Shown here in pieces: positions 18,455 to 27,326 of a DNA stretch of 64,000 nucleotides; positions within the stretch are counted from its first letter, which is position 1; the number at the start of each line of letters is the position of its first letter. This DNA comes from Mycolicibacterium mengxianglii. Lineage in GTDB: Bacteria > Actinomycetota > Actinomycetes > Mycobacteriales > Mycobacteriaceae. The notes under the pieces are model-generated. The model saw only the letters and a list, made by a program, of their open reading frames with translations, was not told the origin of the DNA and did no database searches. The stretch lies in NCBI RefSeq assembly GCF_015710575.1, contig NZ_CP065373.1:5022001-5086000 (forward strand). The letters are read 5' to 3'. Position numbers and translations under genes: made by a program.

Positions 18455-19021
18455 TTGACGCTTACGAGCGCCCTCCCCTGGTTCCTGCCAGGGTTGGCGG
18501 CCACGACCGCGATCGCACTCGCGGTCGCCGGCCGCGTCGCACGGCGCTTGCACACCGCGACCTGGATCGCATTCCTCCTTGTCATGAGCGTGGGTATCGT
18601 GCTGGCCGCAACGATCCCACCCGACGGAGGCGGCTTCAGCCACGACCCGTCGGCACCAGGCGAGTGCGATTTCGGACGCATCGGGCTGGCGCCGTTCTCC
18701 CACTATGTCCGGTTGGGCGAGACAAGTCTCAACGCCGCCCTGTTCGTACCGCTAGGCCTGGCACTGGGATTGCAAAGTCGGCCCAAGGCCGCTACCGGGG
18801 TGTTTGTAGCGGCCCTTGGCATTCCGTTGGCCATCGAAGCCGCTCAATGGCTGGTGCCGATGCTCGGTCGTGGATGCCAAAGCCAAGATGTCGTCGACAA
18901 TCTCGTCGGGCTCGGCATCGGTGCGGCGCTGGGCGTATCGGCCTCAGTGGTTCGAGTGATCTGGGTCCGCAGATCTAGTTTTCGCGGTGGCCGACGAGGC
19001 GGTCCGAGACGCCTTCAATGA
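18455..19021 (+). CDS. VanZ-like membrane protein
   Basis: 188 residues with a TTG start. Four to five hydrophobic helices are visible, with the VanZ-family pattern LNAALFVPLGLALG in the middle and SQDVVDNLVGLGIGAALG near the end. VanZ was first linked to teicoplanin resistance, but most relatives occur beside surface-polysaccharide genes and have no defined activity. Here the gene is divergent from the Wzz/Wzc-like gene and upstream of the PhyH gene. The last 15 residues are basic (RRSSFRGGRRGGPRR) and probably cytoplasmic. An imperfect inverted repeat, 18781-18820, lies within the coding sequence. Confidence 0.72.
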   Translation: MTLTSALPWFLPGLAATTAIALAVAGRVARRLHTATWIAFLLVMSVGIVLAATIPPDGGGFSHDPSAPGECDFGRIGLAPFSHYVRLGETSLNAALFVPLGLALGLQSRPKAATGVFVAALGIPLAIEAAQWLVPMLGRGCQSQDVVDNLVGLGIGAALGVSASVVRVIWVRRSSFRGGRRGGPRRLQ

Positions 19022-19209
19022 CACTCATGATGTGGTTTGGCAAATTCAAAAGCGATTTCAAAAATCGCCGCATGTCCTCGTTGGCAAGCTGCTAGCGTGC
19101 GGTTATTCACCATCACCCATTGTCCCCAGTTCTAGGCAATGGCAACAAATCTGCCCAGCCGGACACCGGTCAGGACGGCGCCCCCCGAGGATGGAGAAGG
19201 GTCGATCAG

Positions 19210-20091
19210 ATGCAACCCGAAATAACTGATGCAGGACCGTCCATCTCGGCGCGACCGAACGACGACGATGTCGCGTTTTACCAGGAGCACGGCTGGTGGA
19301 TCAGTCCGAAGGTTTTGTCCGAGGAATTCCTCGACGCTGCGGCTGATGCTGCCGAACGCTTCTATCGCGGGCGGGATCGCACCCTGCCGTTCGAGGACGG
19401 GTACAGCAACTGGACCGAGGACGACGGGTTCGACGTTGTCCGCAACAACGAGTTCGTGTCATTGCAAAGCGACGATCTGCGCGCCGTGGTCTGCCAGCCG
19501 GTGCTCGGCGCGATGGCCGCCAGGCTTGCCGGCACCGACGGCATCCGGCTCCTCGACGACCAACTCGTCTACAAGCCACCGACAGCGCCTGGGTCGACGA
19601 CTTCCGTCGTCGGTTGGCACGCAGACCACGCATACTGGGGCACGTGTAGCTCCGACCGCCTTCTTACCGCGTGGGTCCCGTTCCACGACGTCGATGAGGA
19701 GAACGGGACGCTCGCCGTGCTTGATGGCAGTCACCGTTGGCCCGGCACCCGACATGCCCGGTTCTTCAACAACGTCGACCTCGATGCCCTGGAGGAGCGG
19801 TTCGCAGCGGAGGGACACACCGTCACCCGGGTTCCCTTGCGACTACGCAAGGGACAAGTCAGCTTTCACCATGGATGGACGTTGCACGCGAGCTTCCCCA
19901 ACACCTCGGCCGGGGTTCGGCTAGCGCTGGCGGTGCATCTTCAGGATGCCGATAACCGATATGTTGCAGCGCGTACACCCGACGGCCGACCGATCCAGAT
20001 ATTCGACGAATTACTCTGCCGCACACAGCCGAATGGCGAGCCCGACTTCACCGATCCCGACGTGTTTCCCACCATCTGGGCCAAATCCTGA
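19210..20091 (+). CDS. Phytanoyl-CoA dioxygenase (PhyH) family Fe(II)/2-oxoglutarate oxygenase
   Basis: 293 residues from ATG 19210 (MQPEITDAG), with AGAAGG upstream; an earlier in-frame start at 19120 has no ribosome-binding site. The facial triad is visible: HxD in VGWHADHAYWG and the distal His in FHHGWTLHASFPN, with the 2-oxoglutarate-binding Arg a few residues later. The double-stranded beta-helix core is complete. Family members hydroxylate lipids, sugars or small molecules. Placed between a VanZ-like and a FemAB-like gene inside a glycan locus, hydroxylation of a sugar or lipid building block is possible, but the substrate is unknown. Confidence 0.85.
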   Translation: MQPEITDAGPSISARPNDDDVAFYQEHGWWISPKVLSEEFLDAAADAAERFYRGRDRTLPFEDGYSNWTEDDGFDVVRNNEFVSLQSDDLRAVVCQPVLGAMAARLAGTDGIRLLDDQLVYKPPTAPGSTTSVVGWHADHAYWGTCSSDRLLTAWVPFHDVDEENGTLAVLDGSHRWPGTRHARFFNNVDLDALEERFAAEGHTVTRVPLRLRKGQVSFHHGWTLHASFPNTSAGVRLALAVHLQDADNRYVAARTPDGRPIQIFDELLCRTQPNGEPDFTDPDVFPTIWAKS

Positions 20092-20096
20092 AAACG

Positions 20097-21173
20097 ATGA
20101 CAGCTCCTTCCGTTCAGCTCATCGCCCCCACCGACGAGCGGTGGGTGTCCACGCTCGCGAAGGTGCCGCACGATGTGTACACCACGCCGGCCTACCTGAG
20201 TGCGGAAGCGCTTCGCCTGCAGGCACAGCCAGTGGGCTACCTGGTCGACGAAGGCGACCGGCTATTCCTGCTCCCCCTCCTTCTTCGGGAGATTTGTGAA
20301 GGCGAGGGGTCGACGAGAGACGCGATTTCGCCCTACGGCTACCCGGGCATCGTTCTCAACGACGACGGGGCATCGGCCGAGGATTTTGCGGACAGCTGCC
20401 TCACGGTCTGCCTCGACGTACTCCGTGATGCGAATGTGTGTGCAGCGTTTGTCCGCTTGCATCCACTGTTGAACGAGTCGTTGAGCAATCAGCTCACCCG
20501 ACACCCGGTGACCGAAAACGGCCTCACGGTGTCGATCGATCTCACACTTCCGGCCGACCGTGCATGGGCCGCAATGACCAGGGGGCACAGAAACGCCATC
20601 AACCGTGCCAACCGGGCGGGTTTGCGTGTCGAGATCTCTCCGGCCGCCCAGTGTTTCGACGAGTTCGTGACGATCTACGCAGACACCATGCAGCGCCTCG
20701 GCGCTGCAGAGACGTACCACTACAGTCCGGATTACCTGGCCCGGCTCTCCGCGATGAACGAGGCGTTCGTGGGAGTGGCTTACTCCGGCGACACGGTGGC
20801 CGGCACGTATCTGTTCTTCGAGAGCCCCGGTATCGTCCAGATGCATCTCGGCGGCCCCCGCACCGAATTCCGCAATCCGTCGCCGTCACATCTGATGATC
20901 CACGAAATAGCGCAGTGGGCCCGGAATCGGGGGAACTCATTGCTTCATCTCGGTGGAGGACTCGGTGCCGCTTCAGATGACTCATTGTTCGGCTTCAAAG
21001 CCGGCTTCTCGCACTGCCGGCACCCCTTTCGGACGTTGCGGCTGGTCGCCGACCAAAAGCGGTATGACACCCTGACCCAGGAACGAGCCCTCCATCTAGG
21101 TACGTCAACCGAGGAGCTCTGCAGCTCGGGGTTCTTCCCCGCCTACCGCGCCACGCCGGCTCCGGGCGTCTGA
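20097..21173 (+). CDS. FemAB/GNAT-like acyltransferase (Acetyltransf_6 type), copy 1
   Basis: 358 residues, 5 nt after the PhyH stop. The protein has the two-lobed GNAT arrangement of FemAB and lipid-II aminoacyltransferases: a first lobe with ISPYGYPG and AAFVRLHPLL, and a second with MTRGHRNAINRANRAGLRV and LLHLGGGLGAASDDSLFGFKAG. The same motifs in the same order appear in the protein at 22971-24035, so the two are paralogues. The family transfers an acyl or aminoacyl group to an amine or hydroxyl. Modification of a polysaccharide or its lipid-linked unit is inferred. Its 3' end overlaps the convergent HAD gene by 31 bp. Confidence 0.78.
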   Translation: MTAPSVQLIAPTDERWVSTLAKVPHDVYTTPAYLSAEALRLQAQPVGYLVDEGDRLFLLPLLLREICEGEGSTRDAISPYGYPGIVLNDDGASAEDFADSCLTVCLDVLRDANVCAAFVRLHPLLNESLSNQLTRHPVTENGLTVSIDLTLPADRAWAAMTRGHRNAINRANRAGLRVEISPAAQCFDEFVTIYADTMQRLGAAETYHYSPDYLARLSAMNEAFVGVAYSGDTVAGTYLFFESPGIVQMHLGGPRTEFRNPSPSHLMIHEIAQWARNRGNSLLHLGGGLGAASDDSLFGFKAGFSHCRHPFRTLRLVADQKRYDTLTQERALHLGTSTEELCSSGFFPAYRATPAPGV

Positions 21174-21910
21174 TCGCGTCCTTGGCGTTCGACTCGATGA
21201 GGCCCACGAAAGCCGATGCCGAGGGCCTGGTCCAGATCGTCGAAACTTTCGATTTCCGCGTCGATGTCGTCACCACCGGGGGTGGTGAAATGCAGACCGC
21301 CCGCGCGACGCACACGGACCGTCCGCCACCCCATCCGGTGAGGCGCCACAAAATCCTTGGCCGGGTTGTCCGCAACATAAGCGCATTGACGGCCTTCGAT
21401 CCCCGCCTCGCGCTCCAGCCGTTCGAACGCTGCTGGATGCGGTTTCCCATGCCCGGGCCCCAGCGAATCGGTGAAGACGAACAGTCCGACCCATCGATGC
21501 AGCAGCAGCGACTTGACCTTGGCTCGCTGGCTGTTGAGCGGGCCATCGGTGACGACCGCGAGATCCACCTTCGGCGCCGACCGGTCGAGCCAGCGTCGGA
21601 CGTCGGTCAGCAGCCTGATGATCGGATCATGCGATCGGTAGACCTCCACGAGCTGCGCCACGAGCTCCGGGGTGGCCTCAATGCAGTCGTCAGCAAGAAC
21701 ATCATCGAATATCGTGCGACGAAGTTCTGCCTCGAATGCCGCCCAGCACCGATCTCCGAAGCCCTCGACCCCCAAGTGCTCACGGGCCCACACGCCGACC
21801 GCTGCGAAACCGCTACGGACGTAGTCGCGTTCGAGGTAAACCGTGTCATCGACGTCGAGCACCACAAGTCGCCGGTCCTGATCCGGGCAGGCAACACTAT
21901 CGGCGGTCAT
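21143..21910 (-). CDS. HAD-superfamily hydrolase
   Basis: 255 residues from ATG 21910 (MTADSVACPD). HAD motif I is VVLDVDDTVYLE (nucleophile Asp and general-acid Asp), motif II is VVTDG, the Lys is in AKVKSLLL, and motif III is YVADNPAKDF, so the full catalytic set is present. An alpha-helical cap lies between motifs I and II. The family mostly dephosphorylates small molecules. The start overlaps the stop of the ATP-grasp gene by 4 nt (ATGA). It is the last gene of the long minus-strand operon. A phosphosugar or activated acyl-phosphate substrate is possible. Confidence 0.85.
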   Translation of the reverse strand: MTADSVACPDQDRRLVVLDVDDTVYLERDYVRSGFAAVGVWAREHLGVEGFGDRCWAAFEAELRRTIFDDVLADDCIEATPELVAQLVEVYRSHDPIIRLLTDVRRWLDRSAPKVDLAVVTDGPLNSQRAKVKSLLLHRWVGLFVFTDSLGPGHGKPHPAAFERLEREAGIEGRQCAYVADNPAKDFVAPHRMGWRTVRVRRAGGLHFTTPGGDDIDAEIESFDDLDQALGIGFRGPHRVERQGRDQTPGAGVAR

Positions 21911-22974
21911 GAAGTGCCGCGCACCACCGGATTCTGCGCCTCGTCGACAAAGACGGCGGCGTCGTAGCGAAGCATCACCAGTCCGTCGCGCCACGCATCC
22001 GCGGCCGCCGTCGAAGGCAGTCCGAGGTGGTCCTCGAGCTGCCACCGGGGGAAGTCCGCACCCGCCTCGAGCGCCAGCGGGAACCCGCCGCCGTAGCGGG
22101 CATTGATCTCGATCACCGCCATCTCCGCTGTCGGGTCGTCCGGATCGCCGTCAACAAACACCTGGATGTTGATGGCCCCGAATGCGCCGGGAAGCGCCGA
22201 ACAGATCTCGCCAGCGAGGTCCTGCAGTCGGTGGGATCGCACCGTCACACCCTTGCTGACTTCACCAGCACGAACTTCGATGCGCCGACGAGGAACAGCG
22301 CACACGGCCCTGCCACTTCGGTCAGCCAGCACGTCGATGGTGTATTCATGCCCACGGGCGAGGGACTGCACCACCGTCTCGCGCCGCCCGGGCCGACCCA
22401 ACTCAGCAGCCAACTCGCCGGCGTCCGCCGGCATGGCGACGCCCACGCCGGCGCTACCGAATCGGGGCTTGGTCACGAGTGGGAAGGACCAGACAGCGGG
22501 GTCGGCCAGCACGGCGGCAGGGATGGACTGCCGGACTGTCGGAAAGCCGTTGGCCACCAGCCAGTCGTGCGTCAACTGTTTGTCGGCCGCAATACGCACG
22601 ACATCGCTTCCAGGCATCAGCACGGTCGTGCCGATGTCGGTGAACTGCTGGCGGATCTCCGCCAACGTCGCCATCTCGGTGTCGATGGTGGGGACGAGCA
22701 AGTCGACTTCCCACTTCTCGCACGCCTCCAAAAGCGCGGGCACGAAGTCGGGGGCGTCGAGAAGCGGCACGATGATCCCCTCGTCGGCCTCGTGGAATGC
22801 GCTCGAGTACCACGATGCGTCGCTGGCCACTACCAGCCCACCGACCCCAAGTGATGCGATAGCCCTGCGGAAACCGCGCACCAACTCCACCCGTCGGCCG
22901 GCTGATGACACCAGAACTGTGACCGGGCGGGCTGATGTTCGTTGCGATGTCCCCTGCGGCTGGAGTGCATTCAC
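21907..22974 (-). CDS. ATP-grasp ligase (carbamoyl-phosphate-synthase-like)
   Basis: 355 residues from GTG 22974, which overlaps the stop of the upstream FemAB-like gene (GTGA); a longer frame to 23196 would run inside that gene. The N-terminal pre-ATP-grasp domain begins VTVLVSSAGRRVELVRGF. The ATP-grasp region follows with PLVTKPRFGSAGVGV and the Mg-ATP segment MAVIEINARYGGGFPLALEAG. Related enzymes join a carboxylate to an amine by an acyl-phosphate. Coupling on both sides to a FemAB-like transferase and a HAD phosphatase suggests the three work on one modification, possibly amide-linked decoration of a sugar. Confidence 0.85.
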   Translation of the reverse strand: MNALQPQGTSQRTSARPVTVLVSSAGRRVELVRGFRRAIASLGVGGLVVASDASWYSSAFHEADEGIIVPLLDAPDFVPALLEACEKWEVDLLVPTIDTEMATLAEIRQQFTDIGTTVLMPGSDVVRIAADKQLTHDWLVANGFPTVRQSIPAAVLADPAVWSFPLVTKPRFGSAGVGVAMPADAGELAAELGRPGRRETVVQSLARGHEYTIDVLADRSGRAVCAVPRRRIEVRAGEVSKGVTVRSHRLQDLAGEICSALPGAFGAINIQVFVDGDPDDPTAEMAVIEINARYGGGFPLALEAGADFPRWQLEDHLGLPSTAAADAWRDGLVMLRYDAAVFVDEAQNPVVRGTS

Positions 22975-24035
22975 AGCGCTGGGCAGTGCTCGGCGCGATA
23001 TGCGGGAAAGAAGTCGCTTGCGTCCCCCGACCTCCCCGACAGGTTCGCGTAACGCTGCTCGTCCAGCACGACGCGCCATGTCTTGAACATGCGTCTCTGG
23101 CTGGAGAATCCGGACTTGAATTGCATGAGCGAGTCTTCCGCGCCACCGATCCCGCCGCCTAGATGCAACACGCTGTCCCCGCGCTGCGTCGCCCAACGTC
23201 GAACGCCGTCCAGCAGCACTTTGAGCGGACTGAATTCAAGTGCGTCCTCCCCCGTTCCCGACAGGTGGTACTGCACGATGCCACGTGACTCTCCGAACAA
23301 CCCTGCACAGACAATCCTATCGCCCGCTTCGACCACGCCGAGGTGCATGCTGGCGGGGAGTTGCTCCCACAGCCCGACCAGATACTCGCTCGAGAAGAAG
23401 TAATCGCGAGCTGCATTTCTGCGGTGCATCGTCTCGGTATACAGATCGACGAACCTGTCGAGATGCTGACCGGTCCCGTCGATGAATGCGCGAAGGCCGG
23501 CACTTTCGCTCCGCCTGAGTGCTTTGCGGTAGTTCGGTCGCATGTCAGCCCACTGTTGCGCATCATCTTGGCGCAGATCGATACTGACCGTCTGTCCATG
23601 CTCGACAAGCCTTCCGACCCCATCCAGGACAGAAGACGGGAAGTCGAGGATGGGATGAAGCCGCACGAACATCGATACAAACCCTTGTTCGCGCAGGGAA
23701 TCCACGGCGGTCAGCAATGCGCTCCGCAGCCGGCCAGAATCGGAGAACTCCGCAATCAGGGACGGGTAGCCGTAGGGAGACACGAGGTCTTCAGCCGAAC
23801 TGTGCGGAATCGAGCGGCGAATGAGCGGAATCAACAGTCGCACCCCAGGTTGATTCACGTAAGCGGCAACCACCTCGCCCCCAAGCCGGTCCGCCTCGAG
23901 CAGGCAGTACTCCGGGAGGTGATAAAAATCGTGGGTAACCGAGCCCAGAGTTTCGCGCCACCGCGGGTCGTTCGGCCCGATCAAATCAGCGCGTTCCGGT
24001 GCAGCATCGCCCCCGGATCCTGGCAAACGCGTCAT
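22971..24035 (-). CDS. FemAB/GNAT-like acyltransferase, copy 2
   Basis: 354 residues. It has the same motif order as the plus-strand copy at 20097-21173: LVSPYGYPS, MFVRLHPILD, MRPNYRKALRRSESAGLRA and VLHLGGGIGGAEDSLMQFKSG, ending in FFPAYR in both. The two are diverged paralogues on opposite strands around the HAD and ATP-grasp genes. Aminoacyl or acyl transfer is the family function. The stop overlaps the ATP-grasp GTG by 4 nt. The upstream GT4 gene ends 53 nt before this ATG, so the gene belongs to the long operon. Confidence 0.8.
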   Translation of the reverse strand: MTRLPGSGGDAAPERADLIGPNDPRWRETLGSVTHDFYHLPEYCLLEADRLGGEVVAAYVNQPGVRLLIPLIRRSIPHSSAEDLVSPYGYPSLIAEFSDSGRLRSALLTAVDSLREQGFVSMFVRLHPILDFPSSVLDGVGRLVEHGQTVSIDLRQDDAQQWADMRPNYRKALRRSESAGLRAFIDGTGQHLDRFVDLYTETMHRRNAARDYFFSSEYLVGLWEQLPASMHLGVVEAGDRIVCAGLFGESRGIVQYHLSGTGEDALEFSPLKVLLDGVRRWATQRGDSVLHLGGGIGGAEDSLMQFKSGFSSQRRMFKTWRVVLDEQRYANLSGRSGDASDFFPAYRAEHCPAL

Positions 24036-24088
24036 GAGATGCCCTTCGCCTCGGTCAAACTATATGTGCGAAGTGGCATTGGTGTAAC

Positions 24089-25267
24089 TCATAGGCAGGA
24101 AGAGAAACGGACTCCGAGTGCGCACGCATAGAGCCGTTCGTTGAGGGCGATGACCTGGGGCAGGCTGTAGCGGGACATGTGGCGGCGGCCGGCCGCGCCG
24201 ACCTCACGCGAGTGCACGGGGTTGTCGACGAATTCACCGATAGCGCCGGCCAGCCGCTTGGTGTCGCCGATCGGCACGATGATTCCGCCGCCGTCAGCGA
24301 GTAGATCGCGAATCCCGCGGGCATCGGACCCCACGACGGGAACTTCCAGGCAGAGTGCTTCCATGACGCTGCGCGGAAGGCCTTCGAATTCGGAGACCAG
24401 AACAGCGCACGTCGCCGCACGTAAAAGCGCCGGAACGTCCCGGCGATAGCCGAGGAAGTGAACGGATTCATCCAGGCCGTGCGCAGCGACCAGCCCCTCG
24501 ATTTCGGCGCGCCGCGCACCGTCTCCCACAAACGCAACGTGGATGTCGGACCGATTGAGCAGCGCTACGGCGCGGATGACGTCGTGATGACGTTTGCGCG
24601 GTATCAGCTCGGCCACCATGGTGACGAGCTTGTCGTCCGGCGTGAGACTCAGTTCGTCACGGATGCGCTGGACGTCGTGGACGGAAATGCGTCCGGGCGA
24701 GAATTCCTCGAGATCGATCCCGACGCCGGGAATGTACCAAATCTTTTCCGGAGGAACGATATTCAGTTCACGCGCAGCAATTTCATCATCCTGGTTGATG
24801 ACCACCAGGTAGTCGGTCCATCGCCCGGCGCGCTTCTCGACTGTTCGGAAGATGAAATTCATCACCGGTCCACCGCTGCGGTGGAAGTGAAAACCGTGCG
24901 CCGTGTACACCATGGCGGTCCCCCGCGCCCGCGAAGGATGCGCGTACCTGCGGGTGGTGAAGGCGGCAACTGGGGTGTGCACGTGCACTAGATCGTATTC
25001 TGCCCGGTCGATCAAACGGGCGATCGTGCGCCCAGCAACGGCCGCGGCCCGGACGTCGAGCGGACTACGAGAGAAGGGTATGTCGTGAACCTCGTCGAAA
25101 GCGTCGACGCACTCGGGCATTTCGCTAATACGGTCGGCGGCGCCATGGACTTCGCAACCGAGTTCACGCAGGCGCCGAACCCACGGAAGATGAAAAGCCC
25201 GAAAGTGCCCGGGCACCGAGGCGACCAGGAGAATTCGAGGCGCAGTTGAATTCATGTGACCATCCAT
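24089..25267 (-). CDS. GT4-family glycosyltransferase (EpsD/CapM-like)
   Basis: 392 residues; MDGHMNS gives a second possible ATG at 25255. The N-terminal half has the EPS-type pattern ILLVASVPGHFRAFHLPWVR, DLVHVHTPVAA and MVYTAHGFHFHR. The C-terminal half has VTMVAELIPRKRHHDVIRAV and the donor motif VSEFEGLPRSVMEALC. Proteins of this type add the second or a later sugar to a lipid-linked exopolysaccharide unit on the cytoplasmic face. The gene lies 12 nt after the beta-helix lipoprotein gene. Confidence 0.88.
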   Translation of the reverse strand: MDGHMNSTAPRILLVASVPGHFRAFHLPWVRRLRELGCEVHGAADRISEMPECVDAFDEVHDIPFSRSPLDVRAAAVAGRTIARLIDRAEYDLVHVHTPVAAFTTRRYAHPSRARGTAMVYTAHGFHFHRSGGPVMNFIFRTVEKRAGRWTDYLVVINQDDEIAARELNIVPPEKIWYIPGVGIDLEEFSPGRISVHDVQRIRDELSLTPDDKLVTMVAELIPRKRHHDVIRAVALLNRSDIHVAFVGDGARRAEIEGLVAAHGLDESVHFLGYRRDVPALLRAATCAVLVSEFEGLPRSVMEALCLEVPVVGSDARGIRDLLADGGGIIVPIGDTKRLAGAIGEFVDNPVHSREVGAAGRRHMSRYSLPQVIALNERLYACALGVRFSSCL

Positions 25268-25279
25268 CGTCCGCTTCCG

Positions 25280-26413
25280 CTAAGGGCCTTGGACGTTCGA
25301 CGATTCTTCCACCGCATAGTCCCCGTCTAAACTTCCACTCACCCGATTGTCAGCCACGCGCACGTTTTCTGCCCCGATAACCCAGATGCCCTTTGACGGT
25401 ACATCGGTGGTGTCGTTGTCGGTGCCTGCCCCCACGACGTCGTTATTGGTCACGCTGATGTTGGTGGCACGACGACTGGCGCCTTCACTGATCATGATTC
25501 CACTGGCCAGCACGTTGGAAACCGAGTTGTGGTCAACGGAAACGCGGTCCGCACCAAACAAGAGTATGCCGCGCGGCGTCGAGCCGAAGCCAGTTCGCGC
25601 AGTGCAGTCCTGGACAGTGTTGTTGGTTATGCGTGCATCCGTTGGATAGTCACCGGAACCCTTGTCTTGCAGCGCTATTGCATCGTCTTTGGTGTGCGTT
25701 ATGAAGTTGCCATGGATCTCGAGGCCGCGCATGGAACCAAACAGCGAGATACCCCCGCCATTCGATTCGAATATGCGGTTTCCCAACAGAGCCAACCCAG
25801 CAGTCGGGTTCTGGTTGGGCGTGTCGGCATATATGGCGATCGTCCGAACATTGTGGAACGCAACGTCTTCGACTGTGGCGTTCACGGTGGAACCCACGTC
25901 GAAGAGCGGACTCGTGGCGCTCTCCCCACCGCGGTCATACCAATCAGCGCGCTGATCGAGGCCAAAAGCCTGGAATCGGACGTCACGCACACCCAGGTGA
26001 CTTGGGGCGAGCATCACCGTCCCGTTCATGCGCGTCGTGGCATTCTGGATCACCGTGGCGGACGAGCCGGCTCCAATCAGGGTGAGACCGTCTCCGTATC
26101 GCAGCGTCGCGGAAATGAGGTACGTACCGGCGGGCACATGGACAGAATGATCGCCACTGCTGAGCGCCGCGTCGAGGGCCTGCTGCAGCGCAGCCGTGTC
26201 GTCGGTGCGACCGTCTCCGAGAGCACCGAACTGGCGGACATCGATGGCCCCGGACGGAACTTCGGTACTCACGGGTTCGACCTCGGCGGTGGCCTGAAAA
26301 GGCTGGCTGGACGTACCACAGGCGACACCACACAGCAGTGCCGCCGACACTGCCACAGCAATCGTCGTCCGCGACAGACGCCAGCAGCGTCGTTGCTTCC
26401 GGCCCCTAATCAC
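25280..26413 (-). CDS. Lipoprotein with right-handed beta-helix (pectate-lyase-superfamily) fold, second copy
   Basis: 377 residues from GTG 26413 (VIRGRKQRRCWRL), which overlaps the stop of the Wzz-like gene by 8 nt (GTGATTAG); a longer frame to 26599 lies inside that gene. The signal peptide is basic then hydrophobic (TTIAVAVSAALLCGVAC) with a lipobox Cys. The mature protein opens with IDVRQFGALGDGRTDDTAAL, the same fold entry as the lipoprotein at 11894-13465, and continues with NosD/PbH1-like repeats (for example ITNNTVQDC, VSVDHNSVSN, ISVTNNDVVG). It is probably anchored outside the membrane and acts on or binds the polymer. Confidence 0.85.
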   Translation of the reverse strand: MIRGRKQRRCWRLSRTTIAVAVSAALLCGVACGTSSQPFQATAEVEPVSTEVPSGAIDVRQFGALGDGRTDDTAALQQALDAALSSGDHSVHVPAGTYLISATLRYGDGLTLIGAGSSATVIQNATTRMNGTVMLAPSHLGVRDVRFQAFGLDQRADWYDRGGESATSPLFDVGSTVNATVEDVAFHNVRTIAIYADTPNQNPTAGLALLGNRIFESNGGGISLFGSMRGLEIHGNFITHTKDDAIALQDKGSGDYPTDARITNNTVQDCTARTGFGSTPRGILLFGADRVSVDHNSVSNVLASGIMISEGASRRATNISVTNNDVVGAGTDNDTTDVPSKGIWVIGAENVRVADNRVSGSLDGDYAVEESSNVQGP

Positions 26414-27320
26414 GGCGTGCCCTGTCGAGAGACTCGATCGGATAGGTGCCGGCGGGTTCGTTGAATGCAGGAGTCCGTTCCTGATCGTCCGCAGCCTGCC
26501 CCATCGAGAATGCCAGCTCCGCCCGCCGGCGGCGATCATTCCGGCGCTCGATTGCGACCGCCAGCGCTGCGCCGAACAGCAGTCCGAATGCGACGCCAAC
26601 AGCCGCGGCGATCAGCGGTTTGGGTGCCACCGGAGATGCCGGCGCCGTCGCCGTCGCCACGACACGCGCCCGCCCGGTGGCGGCTGCCGCCTCGATCCGC
26701 ACCTCCCGGAGACGGATGGACAGTGTCGACCCCTGGGAAACCAGAGCATCACGCTCCTGGACCAGGCTGGTCACGTCAGTCGGGGCGGCTTCGATTCGTT
26801 GATTGATGGCCGCGATCTGCCGACCGACCTCGGCTATCTCCGCCTCCAACGCCCGCTCTGCCGCGCCCCTGGCATCTGTGGCAACGTCCTTGCGGACTTC
26901 GATGTATGAGGCGGCGTATGCGTTGGCAATGGCGGCAGCGTTGGCGGGCACCCGGTCTGCGGCGATGATCCGGATGACGTCAGATTGACCGACAGGTTCG
27001 ACAGCCACCTCCGGGGCGTCCTCAACGTGCAGGCTGCGACGAACCGCATCCTCTACGGCCTCACTACTCACAAGCTGGATCTCCGTCTGCAGAGTACGCA
27101 CCGGGTCACCGCCGGCGGCGTCAGCCGGCAGGAATAGCGGCTCCGTAACCGGGATTTCGAACAGAATGTCGGCAGAGGCCTCATAACGGGGCGGCTGCAG
27201 GTTCGCTGTCACGTACGAAACCGCAGCTACGAGGATCGTCGTCAGCAAGATCAGAAGTCTGTGCCGCCGCAGCGTGAACCACGGCTCCTGCAAATTGTTG
27301 GTAGCGGCAATGGTGGACAT
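26406..27320 (-). CDS. Wzz-like polysaccharide chain-length determinant (no kinase domain)
   Basis: 304 residues. The first membrane helix is LLILLTTILVAAVSYVTANL (about residues 22-41). The extracytoplasmic part contains a coiled-coil (AAERALEAEIAEVGRQIAAI) and the second helix is PLIAAAVGVAFGLLFGAALAVAI (about 232-254), with a short basic cytoplasmic tail. This is the layout of Wzz/PCP proteins, which set polymer length together with a Wzy polymerase. The partner polymerase gene is immediately upstream (6-nt gap). Unlike the broken gene at 16992-18253 there is no P-loop domain. Confidence 0.85.
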   Translation of the reverse strand: MSTIAATNNLQEPWFTLRRHRLLILLTTILVAAVSYVTANLQPPRYEASADILFEIPVTEPLFLPADAAGGDPVRTLQTEIQLVSSEAVEDAVRRSLHVEDAPEVAVEPVGQSDVIRIIAADRVPANAAAIANAYAASYIEVRKDVATDARGAAERALEAEIAEVGRQIAAINQRIEAAPTDVTSLVQERDALVSQGSTLSIRLREVRIEAAAATGRARVVATATAPASPVAPKPLIAAAVGVAFGLLFGAALAVAIERRNDRRRRAELAFSMGQAADDQERTPAFNEPAGTYPIESLDRARRD

Positions 27321-27326
27321 GAAGGG

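Noticed and set aside
18781..18820. Imperfect inverted repeat (13 of 15 bp) in the VanZ-like gene
   Set aside because: It lies within coding sequence and has no T run; probably chance in GC-rich DNA.
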